DNA from: Streptomyces sp. SN-593
GTDB lineage: Bacteria; Actinomycetota; Actinomycetes; Streptomycetales; Streptomycetaceae
Direction of reading: 5' to 3'
Assembly: GCF_016756395.1 (NCBI RefSeq)
Contig: NZ_AP018365.1
Coordinates: forward strand, 7,877,501 to 7,941,500
DNA: 64,000 nt
Part shown: positions 25,605-33,684 of the stretch, piece after piece
Position numbering within the stretch: position 1 is the first letter of the stretch
Layout of the letters: each line of letters begins with the position of its first letter
The notes under the pieces: generated by a model
What the model was told of the DNA's origin: nothing
The model's database searches: none
The model's input: the letters and a program-made list of their open reading frames with translations, nothing else
Position numbers and translations under genes: made by a program

Positions 25605-26627
25605 CTACACCCGGCTCGACCCTCGGACCAGCAACCGGGTCGGCACGATGTACGCGTGCACGAGGTCCGCCGGCCGCCCTGGATCGGCGTCCAGCAGGCC
25701 GCGCAGGGCCGCGACCGCGGCCTCGCCCAGCGCGCGCTGGTCCTGCGCGACCGTGGTGAGGGCCGGACGGACCAGCGCCGCCGCGTCGATGTCGTCGAAG
25801 CCGACCACCGCCAGGTCCCGCGGCACCGACAGCCCGGCGTCCGCCGCCGCGTGCAGCGCGCCGATCGCCATCTGGTCACCCGCCGCGAAGATCGCGGTCG
25901 GCGGCTCCGGGAGGTCGAGCAGCCCGCGCGCCGCGGCCTCGCCGCTGGCCAGGAAGAAGTCGCCCTCGACCACGTACGCGTCGGGCACGGGGAGCTTCAG
26001 CCGCTCGCACGCCCGCCGGTAGCCGGTCAGCCGCTCGGCCGCCGGCGGCAGGTGCAGCGGGCCGGTGACGGTGGCGATCCGGCGGTGCCCCAGCTCGTAC
26101 AGGTGCTGCACGGCCGCGGCCGCGCCCGCCGCGTTGTCGGAGCTGACCCGTACCGTGCGCGGGCCGGTGAACGCGGTGTCGATGCCCGCGCAGGGCACCG
26201 TGGAGGCGGCCAGCGCGCGCAGGCACCGGTCGTCGGGGGGAGTGGTCAGCACGATCACGCCCTCCAGGTTGTGCCGCTGGACCGCCTGGAGGTACGCCCC
26301 GTCGGGGTCGTCGTCGCCCGCGGTGGTGAGCAGCATCAGGTGGTAGTCGGCCTCCGACAGCGCGGTGCGCACCGCGCTGAGCAGCCCGAGCAGGAAGGGG
26401 TTGTGCAGGCCCTGCGCCTCCTGTCCGCTGTCCCAGATCAGCCCGATGGTGTCCGAGCGGCGGCGGACCAGCGTGCGGGCGGGCTCGTTGGGCGCGTATC
26501 CCAACTCCGTGGCCAGCCGGCGTATCCGGGCGCGGGTGGCCTCGCTCACCTCGGCGCGGTCGTTGAGCGCCCGCGAGACGGTGGCGGTCGACACCCCGCT
26601 GCGGCGGGCGAGTTCACGGATGTTCAC
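25605..26627 (-). CDS. LacI-family transcriptional regulator
   Basis: 340 residues. The DNA-binding helix-turn-helix NIRELARRSGVSTATVSRALND opens the chain and the hinge helix NEPARTLVRR follows. A periplasmic-binding-protein-like effector domain has LIWDSGQEAQGLHNPFLLGLLSAVRTAL, VIVLTTPPDD and GFDDIDAAALVRPALTTVAQDQRALGEAAV. The ligand is presumably a sugar or related small molecule, but no sugar operon is adjacent. GTG 26627 is chosen because it starts right at the helix-turn-helix, although no clear ribosome site precedes it; longer in-frame starts exist upstream. Confidence 0.88.
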   Translation of the reverse strand: MNIRELARRSGVSTATVSRALNDRAEVSEATRARIRRLATELGYAPNEPARTLVRRRSDTIGLIWDSGQEAQGLHNPFLLGLLSAVRTALSEADYHLMLLTTAGDDDPDGAYLQAVQRHNLEGVIVLTTPPDDRCLRALAASTVPCAGIDTAFTGPRTVRVSSDNAAGAAAAVQHLYELGHRRIATVTGPLHLPPAAERLTGYRRACERLKLPVPDAYVVEGDFFLASGEAAARGLLDLPEPPTAIFAAGDQMAIGALHAAADAGLSVPRDLAVVGFDDIDAAALVRPALTTVAQDQRALGEAAVAALRGLLDADPGRPADLVHAYIVPTRLLVRGSSRV

Positions 26628-26742
26628 GAGGTAGCCGTTCTGCGCGAGTTCGGACAGGAAAGCGCTCCCGTAAGGGTGCGGCACGACAACGCCCTGCGTA
26701 CAGTCCTGACGATCTGTGAATACGGGTGCCGGACGGACCGTG

Positions 26743-26765
26743 GGCACGGAATCGTTTACGGTGCC
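26743..26765. promoter_or_regulatory. candidate LacI-type operator
   Basis: A dyad GGCAC...GTGCC (26743-26747 and 26761-26765) encloses the CGTTTACG core common in LacI-family sites. It lies between the lacI-like gene and the divergent PNPOx gene and could serve either. Weak evidence. Confidence 0.3.
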
Positions 26766-26919
26766 GGGGCCCGGACCGGCCGTGGGGGAGCGCCGGGCGA
26801 GGCACCCGCGGCGGCGCCGGGCGGTCCGCGGGCGGGGCAACCCGCCGTCCACGGCGGGGCGGTGTGTGATGGACGCTGTCCGGAGAGCGGCGAGAGCGGC
26901 ACGGCGGAAGGGGCACGGC

Positions 26920-27702
26920 ATGGACGGGCGGACGGACGGCGGCGACGGCCGGCACGCGGCGGAGGGCCCGGAGGCGGGCCCGGTGGGCGCTCGGGACGCC
27001 GGCTCGGGGAGTGGGCAGGACGCGGGGCGGCGCGAGGACGAGGCGTTGCTCGCGCGGACCCGGGCCGTACCGGTGCTCGCCGGACCGCTGCCGCACCTCG
27101 ACCCGGAGCGGGTACCGGACGCCCCCGGGCCGTTGTTCGCCGAGTGGCTGGCCGCGGCGATCGACGCCGGGGTGCCCGAGCCGCAGGTCATGACGCTCAG
27201 CACCGCCGCCCCCGACGGCACGCCCAGCGCCCGCGTGCTGATCCTGCGCGGCATCGACTCGGCCGGTTGCGCCTACGACTTCGCGTCGGACTCCCGTACC
27301 CGCAAGGGCCGCGACCTGGCGGCCAACCCCCGCGCGGCGCTCACCTGGTACTGGCCCGCCCTCGGCCGTCAGATCCGGATGGCGGGGCCGGTCGTCGTGC
27401 TCGGCCCCGACGCCACCGCGAGGGACTTCCTCGGCCGCGGCGAGCACGCCCGGGCGGCGGCGTTCGCCGGTCCGCCGAGCGCGCCGCTGGACTCCGCCGC
27501 GCGGTACGTGGAGGCGCTGCGGGTCGCGCGCGACCTCGTCGCCGCCGAGCCGGACCGGGTGCCGGCCACGCACACGCTCTACCGGCTCCGGGCGGACGAG
27601 GCCGAGTTCTGGCAGGCCGACCCGGCGCGCTTCCACGTCCGGGTGCGGTACGGGCGGCAGCCGGGGGGCCGGGGGTGGTCGCGGACACTGCTGTGGCCGT
27701 GA
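26920..27702 (+). CDS. pyridoxamine 5'-phosphate oxidase family protein with PdxH-type C-terminus
   Basis: 260 residues. After a Gly/Asp-rich N-terminus of about 35 residues it has the split-barrel FMN fold of PNPOx: VMTLSTAAPDGTPSARVLILRGID, YDFASDSRTRKGRDLAANPRAALTWYWPALGRQIRMAG (FMN and substrate contacts). The end carries EFWQADPARFHVRVRYGR...GWSRTLLWP, which matches the PdxH C-terminal dimerisation region. It could make PLP from pyridoxamine phosphate, but the final residues differ from classic PdxH, so a related flavin oxidase is possible. ATG 26920 follows GGAAGGGG. Confidence 0.78.
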   Translation: MDGRTDGGDGRHAAEGPEAGPVGARDAGSGSGQDAGRREDEALLARTRAVPVLAGPLPHLDPERVPDAPGPLFAEWLAAAIDAGVPEPQVMTLSTAAPDGTPSARVLILRGIDSAGCAYDFASDSRTRKGRDLAANPRAALTWYWPALGRQIRMAGPVVVLGPDATARDFLGRGEHARAAAFAGPPSAPLDSAARYVEALRVARDLVAAEPDRVPATHTLYRLRADEAEFWQADPARFHVRVRYGRQPGGRGWSRTLLWP

Positions 27703-27834
27703 CCAGCACGGTCCGGACGAACGCCTTCCGGATCGGCTCCCGGACCCGCTCCCGGACCGGCTTCCGGGGCCGGCGGCGCGGCCGCCGCCGGTGCCCGAGA
27801 TGACGCTGCTGTCGCGGACTGCCATCATGTCCGG

Positions 27835-29043
27835 ATGTCGTCAACTCAGGTGCGGAGCAGCGGGGTCGGGCTCGCCCTGCTGTCGGCGGTGGCCTTCGGC
27901 GGGTCGGGGGTGGCGGCGAAGCCCCTCATCGAGGCCGGGTTCGAGCCGCTGCACGTCGTCTGGATGCGGGTGGCCGGCGCGGCGCTGGTGCTGCTGCCGG
28001 TCGCGCTGCGGCACCGGCGGCTGCCGCTGCGCCGGCCGGGGCTGGTGATCGGCTTCGGGCTGCTCGGCATCGTGGGCGTCCAGGCGCTGTACTACCTGGC
28101 GATCTCCCGGATACCCGTCGGCATCGCGATCCTCGTGGAGTACCTGGGGCCCGCGCTGCTGCTGGGCTGGGTGCGGTTCGTGCAGCGGCGGAAGGTGAGC
28201 CGTGCCGCGGTCGTCGGGGTGGTGCTCGCGGTCGGCGGCATGTGCCTGGTGGTCCGGATCTGGTCCGGGCTCGCCTTCGCACCGGTCGGCCTGCTCTGCT
28301 CGTTCGGCGCGGCCTGCTGCCAGGTCGCCTACTTCGTGCTGGCCGACCACGGCGCCCAGGACGGCGCGTCCGTGCCCGCGGACCCCGGCGGCCTCGCCGC
28401 CGACGGGTTCGCCGCCGACGGGTTCGCGGACGCGCCGGGTGACAGCTTCCCGAGCGGGTTCGACGACCGGCCCGGCCACCGGCCCGACGACCGGTTCACC
28501 GACCGGGCCGAGGACGGGTTCGCCGACCGGGCCGGTGACGGCGCCGGCGACGGATCGGCCGACCGGCACGGGGACGACGCCGAGGACGGGGGAGCACCGG
28601 ACCCGGTCGCGGTGGTCGCGCACGCGCTGCTGATCGGCACCGCGGCGCTCACCCTGGTCGCGCGCCCGTGGGACATCGCCTGGACCTCCCTGGCCCACCA
28701 GGTGCCGCTCGGCGACGCGGACGTCCCCGGCATCCTGCTGGTCGGCTGGATCGTGCTGGTGTGCACGGTCGTCTCCTACCTGACCGGGGTGGTGGCGGTG
28801 CGGCGCCTCAGCCCGCAGGTCGCCGCGGTCGTCTCCTGCGTGGAGGCCGTGGTCGGCGCGGTGCTCGCCTGGTTCCTGCTGGGCGAACACCTCGGCGTCC
28901 CCCCGCTGTTCGGCGGCGCGCTGGTGCTGGTCGGCGCGTTCGTGGCGCAGACGGCCCTGCCCGGGGCGGCGGAGCCGGGGCCGCCCGCGCCGCCTGCGGT
29001 TCCGGAGCCGCAGGCCGAGCCGGACCTCGCGCCGCGGCCCTGA
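27835..29043 (+). CDS. EamA/DMT family transporter with an Asp/Gly-rich internal insertion
   Basis: 402 residues with two EamA repeats of about five helices each. The first (residues about 10-170) includes AFGGSGVAAKPLIEAGF and YYLAISRIPVGIAILVEYLGPALLLGW; the second (about 258-378) includes VSYLTGVVAVRRLSPQVAAVVSCVEAVVGAVLAWFLLGE. Between them residues about 172-256 are a hydrophilic insertion of repeated DGFAD and DRxxDR units, where relatives have a short loop. DMT exporters move metabolites such as amino acids; the substrate here is unknown. A strong terminator follows at 29081-29115. Confidence 0.88.
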   Translation: MSSTQVRSSGVGLALLSAVAFGGSGVAAKPLIEAGFEPLHVVWMRVAGAALVLLPVALRHRRLPLRRPGLVIGFGLLGIVGVQALYYLAISRIPVGIAILVEYLGPALLLGWVRFVQRRKVSRAAVVGVVLAVGGMCLVVRIWSGLAFAPVGLLCSFGAACCQVAYFVLADHGAQDGASVPADPGGLAADGFAADGFADAPGDSFPSGFDDRPGHRPDDRFTDRAEDGFADRAGDGAGDGSADRHGDDAEDGGAPDPVAVVAHALLIGTAALTLVARPWDIAWTSLAHQVPLGDADVPGILLVGWIVLVCTVVSYLTGVVAVRRLSPQVAAVVSCVEAVVGAVLAWFLLGEHLGVPPLFGGALVLVGAFVAQTALPGAAEPGPPAPPAVPEPQAEPDLAPRP

Positions 29044-29080
29044 TCCGAACGGACCGCGTCGCCCACCGACCGCCGGGAAC

Positions 29081-29115
29081 GGCGGACGGGCCGTGTCCGA
29101 CACGGCCCGTCCGCC
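29081..29115 (+). terminator. terminator after the first EamA gene
   Basis: A perfect 16-bp stem (29081-29096 with 29100-29115) with a 3-base loop begins 37 bases after the stop codon. Confidence 0.88.
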
Positions 29116-29332
29116 GGCCCCCGGGGCACCCCGCCCGCGCGCTCCCGTCCCGCCCGCGGCGCGAGGCGTCCCCGGGCGGTCGGTGGCCGACGCGGTCCGC
29201 GCGCTCCCGTCTCCGCCGGGAGCCTCGGGGGTGCTCCCGCCCCCGCAGGCCGCGCCGGGAGCCCCCGGGCTGCGGGGGCCGCTGCTCCCCGGGCGGGACG
29301 ACTCCCCGCCCCCGGGCCCCGCGGGCGGGGGC

Positions 29333-29338
29333 TACAGT
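29333..29338 (+). promoter_or_regulatory. -10 box before the 12-codon reading frame
   Basis: TACAGT ends seven bases before the ATG at 29345, the usual geometry of leaderless actinomycete transcripts. The -35 region is not convincing. Confidence 0.5.
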
Positions 29339-29344
29339 GGCGGC

Positions 29345-29383
29345 ATGCGCTCCTTCGCTGTCCTTCCGCCGCCCGCCGCCTGA
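29345..29383 (+). CDS. short leaderless peptide frame, MRSFAVLPPPAA
   Basis: A 12-codon frame with ATG start and TGA stop placed at the expected transcription start of a promoter (-10 TACAGT). The peptide contains three consecutive prolines, and its 3' end overlaps a GC-rich hairpin (29369-29375 pairing with 29386-29392). It lies about 300 bases before the second EamA transporter gene in the same direction. This arrangement is typical of leader peptides that regulate by ribosome stalling, but nothing in the peptide identifies an effector, and it may simply be a chance frame. Confidence 0.35.
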   Translation: MRSFAVLPPPAA

Positions 29384-29683
29384 CGCGGGCGGCCCGGACC
29401 AGGTCACATCCACGGCCCGCCGTGGCGCCGACGGACCTCATGGCCGTCCCGCCATCCCCGACGGGCGTGCGACGACAGCTACGGTGCCTCGCTTCGTTGT
29501 CGGGATCATCCACATACAACCCGGTATGAGGACGACCCTCGCGCCTTGCGATCCACCGCATCCGACGTCCCACGCCGATCCGCCGGGGACGACGGGACAG
29601 CCCTTCGGCGCCCCGCGGCGATGAGCGCTGCCCGCAGACGGTGATGTTCGCCTCTCAACTCACTTTCTGGCGGGAGAACTCCC
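29384..29683. other. leader region of the second EamA gene
   Basis: No further gene. GC content falls from about 29480 to 29680. A weak dyad (CGACA near 29471 and TGTCG near 29497) and AT-rich stretches such as CACATACAACC are visible. The ribosome site GGGAG is itself part of a short stem with CTCCC directly before the TTG start at 29684. Confidence 0.4.
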
Positions 29684-30895
29684 TTGTCACGTGCGCAGTT
29701 TTCGGCTGCCCGGACCAGCTCCGGGCAGGGGCTGCTGTATGTCGTCTTCGCCGCGACCGCCTGGGGCACGGCGGGCGCCGTCGCCGCGGTCCTCTACCGC
29801 GGGAGCGGCCTCGGTCCGCTCGCGCTGACCTTCTGGCGGGCGGCGGGTGGCTTCGTCCTGCTGCTCGCCGCCCGTACGGTGCGCCGGGTGCCCGCGCCGC
29901 GGGCGACCGTCCCCGGGCCCGCGGGGAGGCGGGTCGCCGCGGCGCGCAGCAGCCTCCCCTCCGCGGCCGTGCCCTCGGCTGCCTTCCCCTCCGCGGCCGT
30001 CCCTTCCGCAGCGGTGACCGCGGGCGGACCGGTGCCCGTCGTGCTGCCGACCGCGCCGGCAACAGGCGCCGCCCCCGCGGGCACGCCGGTCCTGGGTGCG
30101 GCGTCCGCTCCGCAGCCGTCCGTACCGAGGCCGTCCGCGGCTCCCGCGGTGCCCCTGCGGGCGCGGTGCGTCCGGATCGCGGTCACCGGCGCCGGGCTGA
30201 CGCTCTTCCAGGTCGCGTACTTCTGCGCGGTGCGCTCGACCGGCCTCGCGGTGGCCACCGTGGTCACGCTCGGCTCGGGGCCGGTGCTGATCGCGTTGGC
30301 CGCCCGGGCCGTGATGGGCGAGCGGATCGGCAGGGGCGGCGCGGTCGCGGTGGCCGGGGCACTGCTCGGCCTGGCGGTGCTGGTGCTCGGCGGCGGTGGC
30401 GCGCAGGTGCGCCCGGCCGGGGTGGCGCTGGCGGTGCTGTCGGCTGCCGGGTACGCCGGAATGACGCTGCTGACCCGGTGGTACGGCACCCGCGGGGCGG
30501 CCGGCGACCCGCTGACCACCTCGCTGTGGTCCTTCGGGATCTGCGCGGCGGTGCTGCTGCCGGCCGCATGGGCGGAGGGGTTGCTGCCGCACGCCGCGCA
30601 CCTCGGCCGCACCCTGGCGTTGCTCGGCTTCCTCGCCTCCGTGCCGACCGCGCTCGCCTACGCGCTGTACTTCGCGGGCGCGGCGGTGCTGCGTGCCGCG
30701 ACGGTCTCGGTGGTGGCGCTGATCGAGCCGGTGTCCGCGGCCGTGCTGGCGGTGACCCTGCTCGGGGAGCGGCTCACCGCCGCCACCCTGGCCGGGACGC
30801 TGGTGCTGCTGGTGGCGGTCGGCGCGCTGGCCTGGGAGGAGGCGCGGGTGCGGCCGGCCGCCGGGGCCGGCCCGGACACGACGTCAGCCGGCTGA
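29684..30895 (+). CDS. EamA/DMT family transporter with a PSAA-repeat insertion
   Basis: 403 residues, two EamA repeats. First repeat: LLYVVFAATAWGTAGAVAAVLYR, then LALTFWRAAGGFVLLLAAR. A low-complexity segment (residues about 69-158) containing four PSAA(V/F) units interrupts it before GAGLTLFQVAYFCAVRSTGLAVATVVTLGSGPVLIALAAR. Second repeat: LAVLSAAGYAGMTLL and AAVLRAATVSVVALIEPVSAAVLAVTLLGERLT. The start appears to be TTG with GGGAG nearby. Substrate unknown. It may be controlled from the leader region that holds the 12-codon frame. Confidence 0.85.
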   Translation: MSRAQFSAARTSSGQGLLYVVFAATAWGTAGAVAAVLYRGSGLGPLALTFWRAAGGFVLLLAARTVRRVPAPRATVPGPAGRRVAAARSSLPSAAVPSAAFPSAAVPSAAVTAGGPVPVVLPTAPATGAAPAGTPVLGAASAPQPSVPRPSAAPAVPLRARCVRIAVTGAGLTLFQVAYFCAVRSTGLAVATVVTLGSGPVLIALAARAVMGERIGRGGAVAVAGALLGLAVLVLGGGGAQVRPAGVALAVLSAAGYAGMTLLTRWYGTRGAAGDPLTTSLWSFGICAAVLLPAAWAEGLLPHAAHLGRTLALLGFLASVPTALAYALYFAGAAVLRAATVSVVALIEPVSAAVLAVTLLGERLTAATLAGTLVLLVAVGALAWEEARVRPAAGAGPDTTSAG

Positions 30896-31528
30896 CAGCC
30901 GGCGGAGCTGGTGGGCTCGCGCGGCCGCGTCGCCGGGTGCGGCGCGGTCGGCGAGCAGCCCGGTGACCCGGCGCCGCACCTCCTCGGGCTTGTTGCCGCC
31001 GTACTTGAACTTGGCCCGCACCCGGGTGACGTCGATCCGCACCCCGCGGATGCCGGCGAGCATCCGGCCGAACGGCTCCTGGCCGGGGGCGATCGGCGCG
31101 GTGCCGCCGTCGGGCTGGAAGTGGGAGATCTGGCGCCGCAGCAGGTCGGCCTTGGCCTGCGGGTCGTCCAGGACACGGGCGACGCCGGTGAGTTGGACGG
31201 CGGCGTAGAAGCTGGTCGGGGTGCCGTGCTCGGGAGGCGCGCCCGGTGCGGCGTGCCAGGGGCCGGGGATGAAGGCGTGGTCGTCCACCACGCTGAGGGT
31301 GACCTGCGGTGCGGCCTCCAAAGCGCCCCACAGCGGGTTCGGCCGGGCCAGGTGCAGCAGGACCTCGCCGTGCGCGCCGGACGCCGGGTCGTACACGAAG
31401 TGGGTGGGCTGGACGAACGGCGGTTCACCGTCGAGGCCGTTGACCGCGAGCTGGCCGAAGTCGTGTGCGGCCAGCCACTCCTGCCACTCCGCGTCGTCGC
31501 AGGCCGCGTCCCAGGGGTGGATCAGCAC
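30884..31528 (-). CDS. PaiB-type FMN-binding protein
   Basis: 214 residues that match the FMN-binding split-barrel PaiB family: LIHPWDAACDDAEWQEWLAAHDFGQLAVN, FVQPTHFVYDP, VLLHLARPNPLWGAL, SVVDDHAFIPGPWH, PTSFYAAVQLTGVARVLDD and KFKYGGNKPEEVRRRV. Bacillus PaiB was first described as a regulator of sporulation and degradative enzymes, but members look like flavin-binding proteins. It starts with GTG and overlaps the end of the upstream PNPOx gene by seven bases, so the two are translated as one operon. It converges on the EamA gene, overlapping it by 12 bases. Confidence 0.88.
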   Translation of the reverse strand: MLIHPWDAACDDAEWQEWLAAHDFGQLAVNGLDGEPPFVQPTHFVYDPASGAHGEVLLHLARPNPLWGALEAAPQVTLSVVDDHAFIPGPWHAAPGAPPEHGTPTSFYAAVQLTGVARVLDDPQAKADLLRRQISHFQPDGGTAPIAPGQEPFGRMLAGIRGVRIDVTRVRAKFKYGGNKPEEVRRRVTGLLADRAAPGDAAARAHQLRRLSAG

Positions 31529-32256
31529 GCGGAGCCGTCCTTCCGGTCGGTGCCGCGCGGGCCGGCGGGGGCGAGGTAGCGGGGCAGGGGGAGGGAGGCG
31601 GCCGCGTGGTCGGCCGGGACGGGGGCGGCGTAGGCGGGCGCCACCGGGACGACGCCGGACCAGTGCGGCAGGTCCAGGTCCTCCGGCTCGTCGTTGGGGC
31701 CGCCGGTGCGGATCTTCGCCGACACCTCGCCCAGGTCCAGCCGGATCACGGCGGTCGCGGCCAGCTCCTTCGCGTTGGCGCGGCGGGAGTCGGCGGCCCG
31801 GCCGGGTACGGCCTGCTCCACGATCGCGTCCAGCGCCAGGGCGCGCTCCTCCGGGTCGGTGACCTGGTGGGCGGTGCCGTGCACCACCACGGAGCGGTAG
31901 TTGATCGAGTGGTGGAACGCCGACTTCGCCAGCACCAGCCCGTCCACGTGGGTCACCGTCAGGCAGACCGCCAGCCCCGGCCCGCCGCCCGCGCCCCGCA
32001 GCGGGCGCGAGCCCGTGGACCCGTGCACGTACAGCCGCTCGCCGTGGCGCGCGTAGAGGGTCGGCAGCACCACCGGCGCGCCGTCGCGGACGAAGCCGAG
32101 GTGGCAGAGGTAGCCCTCGTCGAGGATGGCGTGCACCACGGCGCGGTCGTACGAAGCGCGGTCGGCGGAGCGCGTCGGGACGGTGCGGTCGGTGGCGGGG
32201 TAGGGCGGCCGGGCGGGTTCGGCGGGTTCTGCGGGAGCGGGCGGCGCGCTGGGCAT
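31522..32256 (-). CDS. pyridoxamine 5'-phosphate oxidase family (NimA-like) flavin protein
   Basis: 244 residues. A Pro/Ala-rich N-terminus leads to a split barrel with RASYDRAVVHAILDEGYLCHLGFVRDGAPVVLPTLYARHGERLYVHGSTGSRPLR, VCLTVTHVDGLVLAKSAFHHSINYRSVVVHGTA, and EVSAKIRTGGPNDEPEDLDLPHWSGVVPV. This is the NimA-like subgroup of FMN-binding PNPOx proteins; the substrate is unknown. It is the first gene of the two-gene operon divergent from a MocR regulator, with 26 to 35 bases between the starts, so the MocR protein probably controls it. Confidence 0.88.
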   Translation of the reverse strand: MPSAPPAPAEPAEPARPPYPATDRTVPTRSADRASYDRAVVHAILDEGYLCHLGFVRDGAPVVLPTLYARHGERLYVHGSTGSRPLRGAGGGPGLAVCLTVTHVDGLVLAKSAFHHSINYRSVVVHGTAHQVTDPEERALALDAIVEQAVPGRAADSRRANAKELAATAVIRLDLGEVSAKIRTGGPNDEPEDLDLPHWSGVVPVAPAYAAPVPADHAAASLPLPRYLAPAGPRGTDRKDGSAC

Positions 32257-32267
32257 GGTGCGATCCT

Positions 32268-32299
32268 TTGAACTAGTGCATAATGCTGTTTGTGCTAGG
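32268..32299. promoter_or_regulatory. divergent control region between the flavin-protein operon and mocR
   Basis: An AT-rich gap holding CATAAT (32279-32284), a good -10 box seven bases before the GTG at 32292, and an imperfect dyad CTAGTGCA (32273-32280) with TGTGCTAG (32291-32298). A MocR dimer bound here could act on both genes. Confidence 0.45.
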
Positions 32300-33623
32300 A
32301 GATTACTCGATCACCGGCCGCGGCGCATCGGCGATCGCCGCCGACATCGAACGCGCGGTCGGCACCGGCGCGCTGCGGCCCGGCGCGGTCCTGCCGCCGC
32401 TGCGCGAACTCGCCCGCGAACTCGACGTGAACCCCAACACGGTCGCCGCCGCCTACCGGTTGCTGCGCGACCGCGGGGTGATCGAGACGGCCGGCCGCCG
32501 CGGCAGCCGGGTGCGGGCCCGCCCGGCCGTCGCCCCGCGCGAGGCGATCCGGATCGAGGTGCCCGCCGGCACCCGCGACCTGTCGACGGGCAACCCCGAC
32601 CTCGCGCTGCTGCCGCCGCTGGCCGACGCCCTCGCCGACGCGGCCGCCCACCACGCCCTCGCCCCCGGCCTGTACGGCGGCACCACCGTCGATCCGGACC
32701 TCGCCGACCTGGCCCGGGCCGCCTTCGACGCCGACGGGGTGCCGGCCGGCCCGGTCGCCCTCACCTCCGGGTCGCTCGACGCGATCGAACGGGTCCTCGC
32801 CGCCCACCTGCGGCCCGGTGACGCCGTCGCCGTGGAGGACCCGGGCTGGGGCAGCGTGCTGGACCTGGTGCCGGCGATGGGCCTGCGCGCGGTGCCCGTC
32901 GCCGTCGACGACGAGGGCCCGCTGGCCGCCGACGTCGCCCGCGCCCTGGCCGCCGGCGTGCGCGCCCTGCTGGTCACCGACCGCGGCCAGAACCCCACCG
33001 GCGCCGCCCTGTCCGCGGCCCGCGCGGCCGAACTGCGCGCCCTGCTCGCCGCCCACCCGCACGTCCTGGTCATCGACGACGACCACCTGCACGGCCTGGT
33101 GGACATCCCCCTGCACTGCCTGTCCGGCGCCACCGACCGCTGGGCGCTGGTCCGCTCCACCGCGAAGGCGTACGGCCCCGACCTGCGGCTGGCGGTCTTC
33201 ACCGGCGACGAGGTCACCGTGGCCCGGGTCCGCGGCCGGCACCGGCTCGGCGCGGGCTGGGTCAGCCACCTGTTGCAGCGGGCGGTGGTGCACCTCTGGC
33301 GCGGCGACGCCGTGGACCCCGCGCGCACCGCCCGCTCCTACGCCGTCCGCCGGGACGCCCTGCTCGCGGCCCTCGACGGGCGCGGGGTCGCCGCCCACGG
33401 CCGGTGCGGCCTCAACGTCTGGGTGCCGGTCGCCGACGAGACCGGCGCCGTCGCCGGGCTGCTCCAGCACGGCTGGGCCGTCGCGCCCGGCGGGCGCTTC
33501 CGGGTGAACTCCCCGCCCGGCATCCGGATCACGGTCTCCCCGCTGGAAGCGGCCGACATCGCTCCGCTCGCCGACGCCGTGGCCGCGGTGCTGCACCCGG
33601 CGGGGGCGAGCCGCTTCGGCTGA
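32292..33623 (+). CDS. MocR-type regulator (GntR winged helix plus aminotransferase domain)
   Basis: 443 residues. The GntR helix-turn-helix (residues about 5-70) includes LPPLRELARELDVNPNTVAAAYRLLRDRGVIETAGRRGSRV. The rest is a fold-type I aminotransferase domain: STGNPDLALLPPL, TSGSLDAIERVLAAHLRPGDAVAVEDPGWG, TDRGQNPTGAALS, VIDDDHL, and the PLP lysine in RSTAKAYGPDLRLAVFTGD. MocR proteins sense PLP or a PLP adduct. GTG 32292 starts right at LGDYSITGRGAS as in relatives and would be leaderless; ATG 32283 is an in-frame alternative. Its divergent partners are two PNPOx-fold proteins. Confidence 0.9.
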   Translation: MLGDYSITGRGASAIAADIERAVGTGALRPGAVLPPLRELARELDVNPNTVAAAYRLLRDRGVIETAGRRGSRVRARPAVAPREAIRIEVPAGTRDLSTGNPDLALLPPLADALADAAAHHALAPGLYGGTTVDPDLADLARAAFDADGVPAGPVALTSGSLDAIERVLAAHLRPGDAVAVEDPGWGSVLDLVPAMGLRAVPVAVDDEGPLAADVARALAAGVRALLVTDRGQNPTGAALSAARAAELRALLAAHPHVLVIDDDHLHGLVDIPLHCLSGATDRWALVRSTAKAYGPDLRLAVFTGDEVTVARVRGRHRLGAGWVSHLLQRAVVHLWRGDAVDPARTARSYAVRRDALLAALDGRGVAAHGRCGLNVWVPVADETGAVAGLLQHGWAVAPGGRFRVNSPPGIRITVSPLEAADIAPLADAVAAVLHPAGASRFG

Positions 33624-33684
33624 CACACCTGCGCCCCGGCCCGGCCCGCGCCCCGGCGCCCGGGACACCGGGTGGGCGTCCCGC

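Noticed and set aside
29093..29383. 96-codon frame ending in the same codons as the 12-codon peptide
   Set aside because: Its start falls inside the terminator of the previous gene and its composition is random Pro/Ala/Gly; only the short leaderless part is considered.
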